The notes: generated by a model not told the origin, from the sequence alone. DNA of 64,000 nt from Pseudoalteromonas holothuriae (GCF_945859825.1 NZ_CAMAPC010000018.1:31867-95866), one strand, 5' to 3'; numbered from the stretch's first letter, positions 1 to 9,750 are shown. Made by a program: numbers and translations.

Positions 1-342
1 CAACAGCTGTTTAACGAACTAGACGCTCAAGTTAAAAAGCAGCAGATATATACAAACCCAATACTAACATTAGACGAGCTTGCCAATATCACCGGCTGGT
101 CTCGCCACCAATTATCTCAAGCAATAAATCAAGTCAGTGGCCGACACTTTTTTGACTATATCAATATGCTGAGAATTGAGAGCGCTAAACAGCTATTGTT
201 AGCGCAGCCACAAAAAACGGTACTTGAAATCGCACTTGAAACGGGGTTTAACTCACGTTCTGCGTTTTACACTGCTTTCAAAAAGTGCACCCAGCAAACC
301 CCCACACAATACAAAAAAGCGCAACCTCTGGCTATAAAATAA
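1..342 (+). CDS. AraC-family transcriptional regulator, C-terminal part (5' end outside window)
   Basis: The frame is open from base 1 to a TAA at 340-342 and gives 113 residues of a longer protein whose start lies outside the window. The visible part is a complete AraC-type DNA-binding domain. A first helix-turn-helix (LTLDELANITGWSRHQLSQ) is followed by the linker (FFDYINMLRIESAKQLL) and a second helix-turn-helix with the family signature (VLEIALETGFNSRSAFYTAFKK), then the usual TPTQYKK ending. The N-terminal sensing or membrane domain cannot be seen, so the ligand is unknown. It is 111 bases upstream of, and in the same direction as, the amidohydrolase/TonB-receptor pair, so local control of that locus is a reasonable inference. 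Confidence 0.9.
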   Translation, partial: QQLFNELDAQVKKQQIYTNPILTLDELANITGWSRHQLSQAINQVSGRHFFDYINMLRIESAKQLLLAQPQKTVLEIALETGFNSRSAFYTAFKKCTQQTPTQYKKAQPLAIK

Positions 343-453
343 AAATAAGCTTATTTTTCATGGCACTAAAATATTGTCTTAGTTTATCGATACGGACGAT
401 TCCAATCAATTTATCACTCAGAATAAAGCGTCGGTCTAAATTTAGGAGATCCC

Positions 454-1968
454 ATGTCTCGACGATTATTTATCCAATATTGCTTGCTTAGTTTAATTGC
501 TGCCACACTCATTTTACTTGGTGCATGCAGTAAAGAATTTGAGAGTAAAGTAGAAAAAAGCACATCAAAATTGCCAGTAACCATACACGTTCAAACCGGT
601 TTAACGCCTCCACAACATCCTAGGAGGTTAGTTTTTGACAATGTAAATGTTATTACAATGGATGAAAACGAGCCAGATATATTAATGGGGCAGCGCGTGG
701 TGGTCGTTTCAAACCGCATTACAATCATTGATAACGCAAAAGACGTTCCTTTTGCCGTTGATGATAAAGTAATCGATGCACAAGGCGGATATTTACTACC
801 TGGGCTAATCGATTCTCACGCACACCTCAGACATGAGCCCAGCGCGTCACAAAGTATTGTAGAAATTCAAACGTCACCCGCACAGATGTCTATATTCCTT
901 CAACAAGGTATTACTACACTCAGAAATTATTCTGGCGCACCTAACGAGCTTCAATGGCGAGATAAAGTAAATACACAACAATGGCTAGGTACTCGTATCA
1001 TTAGCAGTGGGCCAATTATCTCTTTATATGAACCTGAAGACCCTTTTTTAGGTGCGCCTCATGAGCAATTCAGCGAAGAATTTTTAAATACGCTATCACT
1101 CACCTGGCCAAAAACCCCACTTGAAGCAGAACAAGTGGTGCTCACACAAAAGCAGCAAGGTTACGATTTTATTAAAGTTTACTCTGGTGTGAGTGAAGAA
1201 ATATATTCGCAAGTCAGCCAAACAGCGAAAGTACAAAACTTGTTCCTTGCCGGCCATATTCCTGACGTACCTATGTCATTAGCTCTTAAAAATCAAAATG
1301 AAATAGCTCACCTCTCGGAGATCATTGCCGGAAGAGACCGAGCGCCCGAAGGCATGGACGATGAAACCTATATCGATTGGCTGATTGACCGTATGCTCAA
1401 AAATAACATCTCTTTAGTATTTAACTGGTCTACCGATGAAGTGGTAAGTCGCTGGGCTCAAGGAGAGGATATCTATCGCTCTGACAGTTATAACGTAATT
1501 CCACAACCGATTTTAGATGCATGGCAACAAGAAGAGCGACACACTGATATTGACCCTGAGTTACATGACATCGCCTTGATGCTAGTAAAAGCATTAGTCG
1601 ATGAGGGCATTGCTGTACAAGTTGGATCTGATACGGGTGATGCAGGTTCAATTCCTGAATTATTGCTCAGAGATATGGAGCTAATGGTAGAAGCAGGGCT
1701 GACACCACTACAAGCGCTTGGTGCAGCAACTAACATACCCGCACAGGTGATCTCGCGAATTACCCAACAGCCTCAAGATAGGGGTGTAATTAAACCAGAC
1801 TACCTGGCTGACCTTGTACTATTCAAAAACAATCCATTAGAAGATATTAGCCACATCAGAACTCGCATAGGTGTCGTTATCAACGGACATTGGTTATCGC
1901 AACAGCAACTTGACAATATGGCGCATGAATTCGCCAGCCAAAATGTGCAATATTTGGAGCTACCATGA
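454..1968 (+). CDS. Lipoprotein metal-dependent amidohydrolase (imidazolonepropionase/prolidase-like)
   Basis: This 504-residue protein begins with a lipoprotein signal (LLGAC, lipidated Cys25), so it should be anchored in the envelope facing the periplasm. A full amidohydrolase metal site can be traced: H122-A-H124 in LIDSHAHL, a candidate carbamylated Lys241 in FIKVYSG, H268, H286 and Asp393 in VGSDTG. A FIKV lysine is typical of the imidazolonepropionase-like branch, which includes bacterial prolidases and Xaa-Lys/Arg carboxypeptidases. Peptide or N-acyl amino acid hydrolysis is therefore plausible, but the substrate cannot be read from sequence. A clear TAGGAG ribosome site precedes the ATG. 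The stop overlaps the start of the TonB receptor by four bases, so the two are translationally coupled. Confidence 0.88.
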   Translation: MSRRLFIQYCLLSLIAATLILLGACSKEFESKVEKSTSKLPVTIHVQTGLTPPQHPRRLVFDNVNVITMDENEPDILMGQRVVVVSNRITIIDNAKDVPFAVDDKVIDAQGGYLLPGLIDSHAHLRHEPSASQSIVEIQTSPAQMSIFLQQGITTLRNYSGAPNELQWRDKVNTQQWLGTRIISSGPIISLYEPEDPFLGAPHEQFSEEFLNTLSLTWPKTPLEAEQVVLTQKQQGYDFIKVYSGVSEEIYSQVSQTAKVQNLFLAGHIPDVPMSLALKNQNEIAHLSEIIAGRDRAPEGMDDETYIDWLIDRMLKNNISLVFNWSTDEVVSRWAQGEDIYRSDSYNVIPQPILDAWQQEERHTDIDPELHDIALMLVKALVDEGIAVQVGSDTGDAGSIPELLLRDMELMVEAGLTPLQALGAATNIPAQVISRITQQPQDRGVIKPDYLADLVLFKNNPLEDISHIRTRIGVVINGHWLSQQQLDNMAHEFASQNVQYLELP

Positions 1969-4058
1969 ACACTCGTTTTCATACTCACCTTCTTGTAGCC
2001 AGTAGTCTCACATTTTTATGGCATCCTGCCTACGCGCAAAACGAGCACACTATCGAGCATATTGAAGTTGGGGCTAGTCACTATGCTATCCTCAAAAATA
2101 GTGGCTCCGCGTTACATCAATTTAGTAAAGAAGAAATAGCGCAAGCTCCTCATATTGCTGATGATGTATTTCGTTTAATGCCCTCTTTACCCGGTGTCAG
2201 CGCTGGTGACTATTCTGCTCACTTTCATGTGCGTGGTGGCCAAAAAAATGAAGTGCTGGTTCTACTGGATGGTCAGCAGCTATATAGACCCTTTCATATG
2301 AAAAGTTTTAACAGCGCATTTAGCATTATTGATACTGAAAATGCTGAGCAGGTTAACTTATATACCGGAGGTTTTTCTGCTCGCTATGGCAATAAGCTCA
2401 GCGGGGTGCTTGATATTCAATCATTACAGCCATCACAAAAAAATATATACAGTTTAGGCGCCAGCTTTATCAACGCCCGAGCGGCAGGCCAAGGCAGTTT
2501 TGACTCGCAAAAAGGCCATTGGCTCATATCTGCCAGGCGTGGCTATTTAGACATGGTTCTCAAAGCCATGGATGATGAAACCAGTAAATTTGAACCAGTT
2601 TATGCAGATCTTTACTCGAAATTCAGCTATGAACTTAGCGATAGGCACACGGTGTCAATGAATCTGCTGTATGCCTATGACGATGAAATTTTGGATGACA
2701 ATTTTGATGAGTGGAATGGGTTTGAAAAATATTATGTAAAAGAAAAAATCACGGGTTCCTATGCCAGTCAGTACTTATGGTCACGATTAAGCTCACAATG
2801 GAATGACACTTTATCATCACAGACTATATTGTCTGTTGGTAAAATTGATGAACAAAGACGTGGCGGTCAAAGTGATCCCTATGAGATTGAGTTGACGGTC
2901 AATGACGATAAATCCTTTTCATTTTATGGGTTAAAACATCACTGGCAATGGCTTGCAAGCGATTATTTTATGTTGGAGTTTGGTTTGCATAGCAAACAAG
3001 TTGATACTCATTATGATTACAAAATGGATGTACATCGCTATCGCGTATTTGCAGATACGCCACAAAGTCAGCGTAATAGTGCCAAAGTCACGGCTGAAGG
3101 ATCTGAGTCAGGTGTATTTATTAGTAACAAATACAAGCTATCGTCAGATTGGGTCTCGCAGCTGGGTATTCGCTATGACAAACAAAACTATCAAGGTTTT
3201 AGCGATAGTCAAATAAGCCCTCGTGCTGCCTTAACTTATAATATTTCAACAACTGACAGCCTAAACTTTAGTTGGGGTCACTTCTATCAAGCACAAGATG
3301 TACTCGATTTACAAATTAGTGATGGTGTTACACATTATGCATCAGCCCAGAAGTCAACGCATTATATTGTAGGTTACTCTGGGGCCTATCAATCACTATC
3401 CTATCGTATCGAAAGCTACTATAAACACTTATCAAACATACCAAAACGCTTTGAAAATGTGCTTGACCCTCTAAACTTCTTTCCAGAAGCACAAGCTGAT
3501 AGACACTTAATAAAAGCGACAGAGGGAAACATTTCAGGGCTTGAACTATCATTTGAACAGCGTATCAACAAAAAATTTCGTTGGCACCTGAACTATACGT
3601 GGTCAAAAGCTTTGGAGACAATTAATGGGGAGAAAGTTAAACGCAGTTGGGATCAAACCCACACCCTCAATGGTGGGGTAAACTATGCGTTTGATAATGG
3701 CTGGAACCTTAATGTCACTGGCCACTACCACAGCGGTTGGCCCACAACGGGTGAGTATGGCACGCTGCAAACCAATAATAATGCGCAGCAGCAAATTGTC
3801 AGGCACCTTAAGCGACGTAACCAACAAAGCTTAGATAGCTACTTACGCTTTGACTTGCGTATATCTAAACAATACCCACTACATAAAAGTCAACTGCAAG
3901 TGTTTTTTGAGGTTTCAAACCTACTAAATCGAAAAAACCAATGCTGTGTAGAGTCATCTAACTACACACTCACTAATAACAACAATGTTACTGTAAAACA
4001 AGAGCATGGACATTGGCTGCCAATAATACCCAGTTTTGGCGTTAAGTGGGATTTTTAA
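1965..4058 (+). CDS. TonB-dependent outer-membrane receptor
   Basis: This 697-residue protein has a signal peptide cut near TYA/QNEH region (residues 20-25), a plug domain around residues 45-150 and a beta-barrel ending in the aromatic residue of KWDF. Plug motifs include FHVRGGQKNEVLVLLDG and GFSARYGNKLSGVLDI. Barrel hallmarks include NLSWGHFYQAQ-like and YTWSKALE strands. Such receptors import scarce or bulky nutrients using TonB energy. The start ATG overlaps the amidohydrolase stop (ATGA), so the two are made together. The pairing suggests import of a substrate that the amidohydrolase processes, or the reverse. The ligand is unknown. I see no carboxypeptidase-like N-terminal extension, and no TonB-ExbBD genes nearby. 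Confidence 0.9.
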   Translation: MNTRFHTHLLVASSLTFLWHPAYAQNEHTIEHIEVGASHYAILKNSGSALHQFSKEEIAQAPHIADDVFRLMPSLPGVSAGDYSAHFHVRGGQKNEVLVLLDGQQLYRPFHMKSFNSAFSIIDTENAEQVNLYTGGFSARYGNKLSGVLDIQSLQPSQKNIYSLGASFINARAAGQGSFDSQKGHWLISARRGYLDMVLKAMDDETSKFEPVYADLYSKFSYELSDRHTVSMNLLYAYDDEILDDNFDEWNGFEKYYVKEKITGSYASQYLWSRLSSQWNDTLSSQTILSVGKIDEQRRGGQSDPYEIELTVNDDKSFSFYGLKHHWQWLASDYFMLEFGLHSKQVDTHYDYKMDVHRYRVFADTPQSQRNSAKVTAEGSESGVFISNKYKLSSDWVSQLGIRYDKQNYQGFSDSQISPRAALTYNISTTDSLNFSWGHFYQAQDVLDLQISDGVTHYASAQKSTHYIVGYSGAYQSLSYRIESYYKHLSNIPKRFENVLDPLNFFPEAQADRHLIKATEGNISGLELSFEQRINKKFRWHLNYTWSKALETINGEKVKRSWDQTHTLNGGVNYAFDNGWNLNVTGHYHSGWPTTGEYGTLQTNNNAQQQIVRHLKRRNQQSLDSYLRFDLRISKQYPLHKSQLQVFFEVSNLLNRKNQCCVESSNYTLTNNNNVTVKQEHGHWLPIIPSFGVKWDF

Positions 4059-4262
4059 CATACATCTTTACCCTACTTCCCCTGAGGGTAATCGTCTGCT
4101 TGAGCAGTCGATGCCCTTTTTGCTGCCATATTATCAACAATATAAATTCATATACAAACCCAATACTTTATTACATTTTCTGTGTACTTTTATACAGTAA
4201 CTCACTACTGCCCCGCTTAGACTCCCTTTAATTAATACTACAAAGCAAAAAGGATTAACCTT

Positions 4263-6845
4263 ATGAAGTCATCTATCACCCCTGTGGCACTCGCTATTGT
4301 GGCAGGGTTACTCTTAAGCGGCTGTAATGATAACAACAATACTAAAACCGATCTGATAATAAAAGATCACGAAAATGTGTATAAAGCACAAGGTATTTGG
4401 CATAAGCAAGCCTACGGAGAGATACTGTCGATAAGCAGTGGGCAAGTCAAAAGTTATGAATTTAATAGCCAAGCCTGCACACTGACCAACGATAATAGCT
4501 ATCAAAAAATGATGCAGGAACACATTGATACGCTCAATGTCATTGGTACTGATTTTTTAAGAATTCAAGAAAAAGGTAGCCCAACTTCATATACTTTAAA
4601 ACATATCGAGCAATTACCGGCATCATGCCAAACTCCAATTACAAAAAACCAAGCCACTAGCCCAAGTCAAGTTTTTCAATACTTTTGGCACACATTTAAT
4701 GATTATTACGCCTTTTTTGACCTGCGCGATGTCGATTGGCAAGCCCAATATGATAGCTACGCGCCATTGATTAATGACAATATGAATGATGATGCACTAT
4801 TTAAAATACTAAGTGAGATGGTAGCACCACTGCAAGATGCACATGTTTCTATTGAAAGTGACACTCAATCTTTTAACAGTATGAAACCCGCTCCTGTATT
4901 AAGAAGCGCACTCGGCAAAGCCAGATCCTACTTACGTTTTGGTCTTGATGTTGACATTTCGGATGTTATTACTGACACCTTAGATGATTACCAACATACT
5001 ACTGCCAGCTACATCACGACCGATAGTTTAAAAAGCTTTCCACACGATGACGATTCTAAAACCTTGCTATGGGGCGTTACGCCAAACAATGTAGGAATTT
5101 TAGTGATCAATAATATGGCTCAATACCACCAAAACCCAAATGCCACTGAAAAACAACAGCAACAAGCCGCCAAGCAATTAATTGATAAAGTACTTAAAGA
5201 ATTTGAAAATACAGATGGGCTCATTTTAGATATTAGAAACAACCTAGGTGGAGATGATGCCATCGCTTTAACATTAGCAACCCACTTTGCCAGTGAAAAC
5301 AAACTCGCTTTTAAAAAACAAGCTGTAAATAAATCAGGCCTTGGTCACACCACTGTGACTATGATAAAAAAACCAACATATAGTTATACAAAACCTGTTT
5401 ATATGCTAACAAGCCAAATTACCGTCAGTGCTGGAGAGGTATTTGCCATGGCAATGAAGCAATTTCCCCATGTTACTCAGGTTGGTGAGGAAACGTCCGG
5501 CGCTTTTTCGGATATACTAAACTTTACCTTACCCAATGGCTGGGAAATTGGCTTATCTAATGAGGTATACCACAATGCTCAAGGCGAAAACTTTGAAAAG
5601 AGAGGTTTACAGCCAGATGTCAATATCAGTGCATTTTCAAATTTAGAAACTGATCTTCCACGCTTTGCTACTTATGATTACGCGTTAGAAGCAATGGGTA
5701 AGCCAGCTACTTCAGATCTGAGTGTTGCCGACTTTGAGCAACAAGCACAACAGCTAATAAAACAAAGTGGATTACCAGGCTTAGCAGTTGCAGTTATCAA
5801 AAATGGTCAAATAAAATATGCTAATGGCTTCGGTATTGCTGATGAGCAAAATACGCCTGTCACTGCCGACACACCTTTTTACATTGCATCAGTAAGTAAA
5901 ACCTTAGTTGGCGCAACCCTTGCCCATGCAGTAGCACAAAAAACCGTATCTCTTGATGAGCCAGTTGCCCCGATATTACCTTTCACAACAAATGTAATAC
6001 CAGCACAGAAAACACCAATTACACTACGCCACCTTGTTACCCATACAAGCGGAATTATTGACTCTGATCCTGCGTATTTATGTTCTTACTACCTTCATGA
6101 TACTAAACAAAATATCAGTGACGCGCTACTTGGTACAAGTAAGTGTGATGAGCAAATAAATACCGATCTGCAACAGTATTTAAATAATTATCTAAATCGC
6201 ACGGGCCGATTCTATCAAGATGCTAACTTCTCGTCACAATATGGTTTTGAAACCGCACAAGTCTATATCTATTCTAACATTGCCACTGCCCTTGCAGCCT
6301 ATACATTGGAGCAAAAAAGCAATACGCCTTTTATAGAGCTGGTGCAAGATTACGTATTTACACCACTGAATATGACTAACAGCAGCTGGGCTACAGGGAA
6401 ACCAAGTGCGAACGTCGCCACTCGCTTTGTCCATAACCCTCAAACAGATGAACGTTCAGCAATGCCCAGCTATGGTTCAATCACTTATGCTGATGGCTCT
6501 GCTATTTCAACAGTTAACGACCTAGCCCGATTTTTAATCGCCAGTATGAATAAAGGTAAAATTGATCAACAGCAAGTGCTGTCTCAAGCTGCTGTTGAGG
6601 CAATGTTAAGCCCACAAACCGATACACCGGTACCGAGTCGTGATATCGGCTACTTTTGGGACTTAGATGGTAGCTATATTCACCATAACGGGTCAGATCC
6701 CGGTGTTATGTCGCAAGTCATAGGTGATTTAAAGACAAAAAATGCCATTATCATGCTCAGTAACGGCGATGAAAATTATGAGCCACATGATCATACTTTC
6801 TATATGATAAAAAACTTGGCTCTAAAGCTGGTCAACTCAAACTAA
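4263..6845 (+). CDS. Lipoprotein fusing an S41 peptidase domain to a class C beta-lactamase-like serine hydrolase domain
   Basis: This 860-residue protein has a lipobox (LLLSGC, Cys21) and an AAGGAT ribosome site before its ATG. Residues about 130-470 form an S41 (tail-specific protease-like) domain, with the nucleophile region ITVSAGEVFAM (Ser389) and GEETSGAFSD. Residues about 485-855 form a beta-lactamase/penicillin-binding-like domain. Its three catalytic boxes are intact: S543-V-S-K546, Y670-S-N672 and H808-N-G810, the last replacing KTG as in many esterase-type members. Two different serine hydrolases on one envelope-tethered chain suggest stepwise peptide or ester breakdown. It lies 204 bases after the TonB receptor in the same direction, so it probably belongs to the same locus. 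Resistance to beta-lactams is not implied by this fold alone. Confidence 0.88.
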   Translation: MKSSITPVALAIVAGLLLSGCNDNNNTKTDLIIKDHENVYKAQGIWHKQAYGEILSISSGQVKSYEFNSQACTLTNDNSYQKMMQEHIDTLNVIGTDFLRIQEKGSPTSYTLKHIEQLPASCQTPITKNQATSPSQVFQYFWHTFNDYYAFFDLRDVDWQAQYDSYAPLINDNMNDDALFKILSEMVAPLQDAHVSIESDTQSFNSMKPAPVLRSALGKARSYLRFGLDVDISDVITDTLDDYQHTTASYITTDSLKSFPHDDDSKTLLWGVTPNNVGILVINNMAQYHQNPNATEKQQQQAAKQLIDKVLKEFENTDGLILDIRNNLGGDDAIALTLATHFASENKLAFKKQAVNKSGLGHTTVTMIKKPTYSYTKPVYMLTSQITVSAGEVFAMAMKQFPHVTQVGEETSGAFSDILNFTLPNGWEIGLSNEVYHNAQGENFEKRGLQPDVNISAFSNLETDLPRFATYDYALEAMGKPATSDLSVADFEQQAQQLIKQSGLPGLAVAVIKNGQIKYANGFGIADEQNTPVTADTPFYIASVSKTLVGATLAHAVAQKTVSLDEPVAPILPFTTNVIPAQKTPITLRHLVTHTSGIIDSDPAYLCSYYLHDTKQNISDALLGTSKCDEQINTDLQQYLNNYLNRTGRFYQDANFSSQYGFETAQVYIYSNIATALAAYTLEQKSNTPFIELVQDYVFTPLNMTNSSWATGKPSANVATRFVHNPQTDERSAMPSYGSITYADGSAISTVNDLARFLIASMNKGKIDQQQVLSQAAVEAMLSPQTDTPVPSRDIGYFWDLDGSYIHHNGSDPGVMSQVIGDLKTKNAIIMLSNGDENYEPHDHTFYMIKNLALKLVNSN

Positions 6846-6901
6846 AAAGTACGGTGCATATTCAAAATGCCGCTCGTTTAAGGTGATGAGATTATGAAAT
6901 G

Positions 6902-6942
6902 AGGAAGACGGCAGAGCCCAAACAAACCTCTGCCGTCTTCCT
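6902..6942. terminator. 15-bp perfect hairpin between convergent genes
   Basis: AGGAAGACGGCAGAG (6902-6916) and its exact reverse complement (6928-6942) flank an 11-base loop. A second 9-bp inverted pair (TCGTTTAAG 6874-6882 and CTTAAACGA 6960-6968) encloses it. It lies between two convergent genes, where a shared transcription stop is expected. There is no T tract, so it may instead be a 3'-end stabilising structure. Confidence 0.45.
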
Positions 6943-6997
6943 GACGAAAATCTGGGGCTCTTAAACGATCTGCATTAGTACATGTGCACCGCTATTT

Positions 6998-7630
6998 TTA
7001 TGCTTTATTTGGTACAATTTGAATTTCTACGCGACGATTTTTAGAACGCCCTTGTTCACTCTCATTACTTGCCACAGGCTGAGACTCACCCATACCTTGC
7101 GTGCGCAAACGCACAGCCAACACTTGCTGCCCTAATAAGTAGTTTTTTACACTATTTGCTCGTTGCTCACTCAGTTGCTGATTAAGGGCCTGTGACCCGG
7201 TACTGTCGGTATGGCCTACAATATTTAATAAGGTTTTTTCATACTTGTTCATTACCTTGGTGATAGCATCTAAAGTTTGATAGAAGTTTGGTGAAATACT
7301 CGCTTGGCCTGATGCAAACGTGATATTACTTGGCATCACTAAACGCATATTATCACCCTCACGAATGACCTCAACGCCAGAGCCTGCAAGCTCTTTTCTA
7401 AATGCGGCTTCTTGTTTATCCATATAATCACCAATCGCAGCACCCGCAATTGCGCCAATGGCTGCACCGATAAAAATACGCTTATCTTTATGGTTACCAG
7501 TCGCTTTTCCTAATACGGCACCGGTTGCAGCACCAATTGAAGCCCCTTTGCCAGTATTCGTCATTTCACAACCGCTAAGTAAAGCTAAGCCCACTGACAC
7601 TACAATTAATTGTTGCCTATTGATCATCAT
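6998..7630 (-). CDS. OmpA-family lipoprotein with glycine-zipper region (YiaD-like)
   Basis: This 210-residue protein carries a lipobox (ALLSGC, Cys21). A glycine-rich zipper follows (GASIGAATGAVLGKATG and IGAAIGAIAGAAIGDYMD, residues about 29-70). The C-terminal OmpA-like peptidoglycan-binding domain covers residues about 95-205. The domain shows the typical NIVGHTDSTGS and LSEQRANSVKNYL segments and ends in KNRRVEIQI. It should sit in the outer membrane and hold on to the cell wall. YiaD-type proteins are known to affect envelope assembly, but this copy's specific role is unknown. The first two codons are both ATG, and either could be used. The gene stands alone between its neighbours. Confidence 0.88.
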   Translation of the reverse strand: MMINRQQLIVVSVGLALLSGCEMTNTGKGASIGAATGAVLGKATGNHKDKRIFIGAAIGAIAGAAIGDYMDKQEAAFRKELAGSGVEVIREGDNMRLVMPSNITFASGQASISPNFYQTLDAITKVMNKYEKTLLNIVGHTDSTGSQALNQQLSEQRANSVKNYLLGQQVLAVRLRTQGMGESQPVASNESEQGRSKNRRVEIQIVPNKA

Positions 7631-7700
7631 TGATTTCTCTATGTCACTGTTTAATCTAGGCTAGCTCATTTCAGGTGAATAGAAAATTAACTTATGTTGC

Positions 7701-8477
7701 TTATTGCACCAATTCAGGCGGGATTGGGGGTAAGGAGTAAGGGGCAATTAACTTATCTAGTAACTTATTTTTAGCCAACGCCTGCATTGTTTTTGTGATG
7801 TACTCTGCCGCTTCAGTTTGCGAAAAATGCTGACTAAATACCATATAGCCATATATCACATTGGTGTGTCGAAACTGCATTTTCTCTAACTGAGAAATAG
7901 GCTGCTTTAATACTTTCATAGCTACTTCAGCGGTATCCTCAACTGCAATTGCTAAGTCCACTCTTTCTTTTAATACTAACTCAAGTGCAACTTGTTCAGA
8001 TGTCACATCAACTTTATTAATTTTTTTATCTTCATCAAAACGCTCAAAAAAAGCAGCACCTCGCATAACTGCAATACGCTTACCATATAAATCTTCAAAT
8101 TTTGATACAGATAAGTTACTGCCTTTTTTTGCGTAAAACACATACGAAGAAGACAATGCCATATAAGGTGGCTCTACAAAAATCATGGTATTTTGACGCT
8201 GTGCTGTTTTAATTAACCCACCCATTACATCAACATCACCCTGTTCTAGCATACGCAAACATCTCGACATAGGGCAAGGGACAGGGCGGACTTGAAATTT
8301 GTCACCTGCAGCAGCTCGAACTAGGTCTAGAATTAACCCAGCAGATTCTCCATCGTTACTGACCGAACTATAAGGCGGGGCATGATCGATTGCTACATGA
8401 ATAGTTTGATGACCAGCATATAAATCACGGCTAGCAAAAAAACTGAGAAAACAAAAAACTAATAATAATCGCGGCAA
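7701..8477 (-). CDS. Periplasmic solute-binding protein, family 3-like, orphan
   Basis: This 258-residue protein has a signal peptide ending near LYA/GHQ. A family-3 (amino-acid type) binding fold follows: IHVAIDHAPPYSSV, the GLILDLVRAAAG segment, GDVDVMGGLIKTAQRQ, and a second-lobe segment LYGKRIAVMRGAAFFERF. No permease or ATPase gene is adjacent, so it is an orphan binding protein rather than part of a visible transporter. Several such stand-alone proteins occur in this window. They may act as sensors, or serve a distant transporter or chemoreceptor. The gene is divergent from chrA with about 140 bases between them. Ligand unknown. Confidence 0.82.
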   Translation of the reverse strand: MPRLLLVFCFLSFFASRDLYAGHQTIHVAIDHAPPYSSVSNDGESAGLILDLVRAAAGDKFQVRPVPCPMSRCLRMLEQGDVDVMGGLIKTAQRQNTMIFVEPPYMALSSSYVFYAKKGSNLSVSKFEDLYGKRIAVMRGAAFFERFDEDKKINKVDVTSEQVALELVLKERVDLAIAVEDTAEVAMKVLKQPISQLEKMQFRHTNVIYGYMVFSQHFSQTEAAEYITKTMQALAKNKLLDKLIAPYSLPPIPPELVQ

Positions 8478-8616
8478 ATCATCACACCTCTAACTTAGAC
8501 CCAACTTTTGTGATTTGTTGAACAGTTAAATCAATATAGCCGTCCCAACCGGCAAGTAATAAAAATGTCATAATAGTATGCCAGCATATATTGCTAACTG
8601 TATCATAAGGTGAACT

Positions 8617-9750
8617 ATGGCACTGAGTATTTTCTATCAATTTTTTCTGCTCGGCTGTACCAGCTTCGGTGGCCCTGCTGCGCATTTAGGTATCTTTAAA
8701 AAACATTTTGTCGATAACTTAGGCTGGCTTCCTAATGAACGCTACGGCGCAATGATCAGCTTATCGCAAATTTTGCCTGGCCCTGGATCTAGCCAAGTTG
8801 GCTTTGCCATTGGTTTAGAGCGTGCAGGAATTTTAGGCGGCATTGCGGCATTTATCGGATTTACCTTACCCTCATTTTTGCTGATGTTAATGCTTGCTAT
8901 GACAGCCTCTGAACTGCCTGAACCGATTGAAAACATTATCGTTGGGTTAAAATTATTTGCGGTTGTAGTTGTCGCTGATGCCATATTTAGTATGGCTAAA
9001 AGCTTTTGCAAGACGACACCTTTAAAAGTAATAACATTTATAAGTACACTGGCACTGTTGTTATTACCCAGTTTGCATACTCAATTATGGCTATTAGTGA
9101 TCGTTGCAGTTGTAGCATATTTTTATCGTTTTAGTCCTATTGTAGATGATAAAAACAATTCACCTATCATGCTTAACTGGCCTGTGCTTGGCCTATTTTT
9201 CGCTGTATTTGCTTTAACATTTTTTGGCTTACCAAATAATCTATTTGCCCAGTTTTACCAAGCTGGTGCCTTGGTCTTTGGCGGGGGCCATGTGGTACTG
9301 CCACTATTGCAAAATGGTGTTTCAGGATTATCCCAAGAAAGCTTTTTAACCGCGTATGCCGCCGCTCAAGCTGTGCCAGGGCCTATGTTCAGCATAGCTT
9401 CGTTCTTAGGCGCTGAGGTCGGGGGGGAGCATGCATTTGCCTCATCGCTTTTAGCAACCGTTGCTATTTTCTTACCAGGGTTACTATTAATGTGGGCGTG
9501 TCATCACAGCTGGCAATCTCTGAGTTCCTTGCCTAAATTTGCCAGCATTAGCGCAGCTTTAAACGCTGCAGTGGTCGGCTTATTAGCTGCCGCTTTTTAC
9601 AATCCTATTTGGCAATCAGCAGTTTACTCACTATGGCATATTGCCGTAGTCATAGGTGGCTTTATACTACTGAAATACGCTAAGCCACCCATTTGGATGA
9701 TGTTATTACTGTTTTGTGGGGTTGGTGTCTTGTTGCCACATTTGCCCTGA
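8617..9750 (+). CDS. chrA: Chromate transporter family protein ChrA (two-domain form)
   Basis: This 377-residue inner-membrane protein has the duplicated CHR fold. The first half contains FGGPAAHLGIF and the LPGPGSSQ motif. The second half repeats it as FGGGHVVLPLL and AVPGPMFSIA. Long hydrophobic segments run throughout. Characterised members export chromate, probably in exchange for protons. Many family members in marine bacteria have no tested substrate. The ATG is preceded by AAGGTG. Its 3' end runs 45 bases into the convergent MscS-type gene, which is a notable antisense overlap. It is divergent from an orphan binding protein, and no regulator is seen next to it. Confidence 0.85.
   Translation: MALSIFYQFFLLGCTSFGGPAAHLGIFKKHFVDNLGWLPNERYGAMISLSQILPGPGSSQVGFAIGLERAGILGGIAAFIGFTLPSFLLMLMLAMTASELPEPIENIIVGLKLFAVVVVADAIFSMAKSFCKTTPLKVITFISTLALLLLPSLHTQLWLLVIVAVVAYFYRFSPIVDDKNNSPIMLNWPVLGLFFAVFALTFFGLPNNLFAQFYQAGALVFGGGHVVLPLLQNGVSGLSQESFLTAYAAAQAVPGPMFSIASFLGAEVGGEHAFASSLLATVAIFLPGLLLMWACHHSWQSLSSLPKFASISAALNAAVVGLLAAAFYNPIWQSAVYSLWHIAVVIGGFILLKYAKPPIWMMLLLFCGVGVLLPHLP

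Noticed and set aside
5700..6845. Calling the 4-7 kb lipoprotein a beta-lactam resistance gene
   Set aside because: The domain ends in an H-x-G box and is fused to a peptidase; many such proteins are esterases or peptidases, so resistance cannot be inferred.
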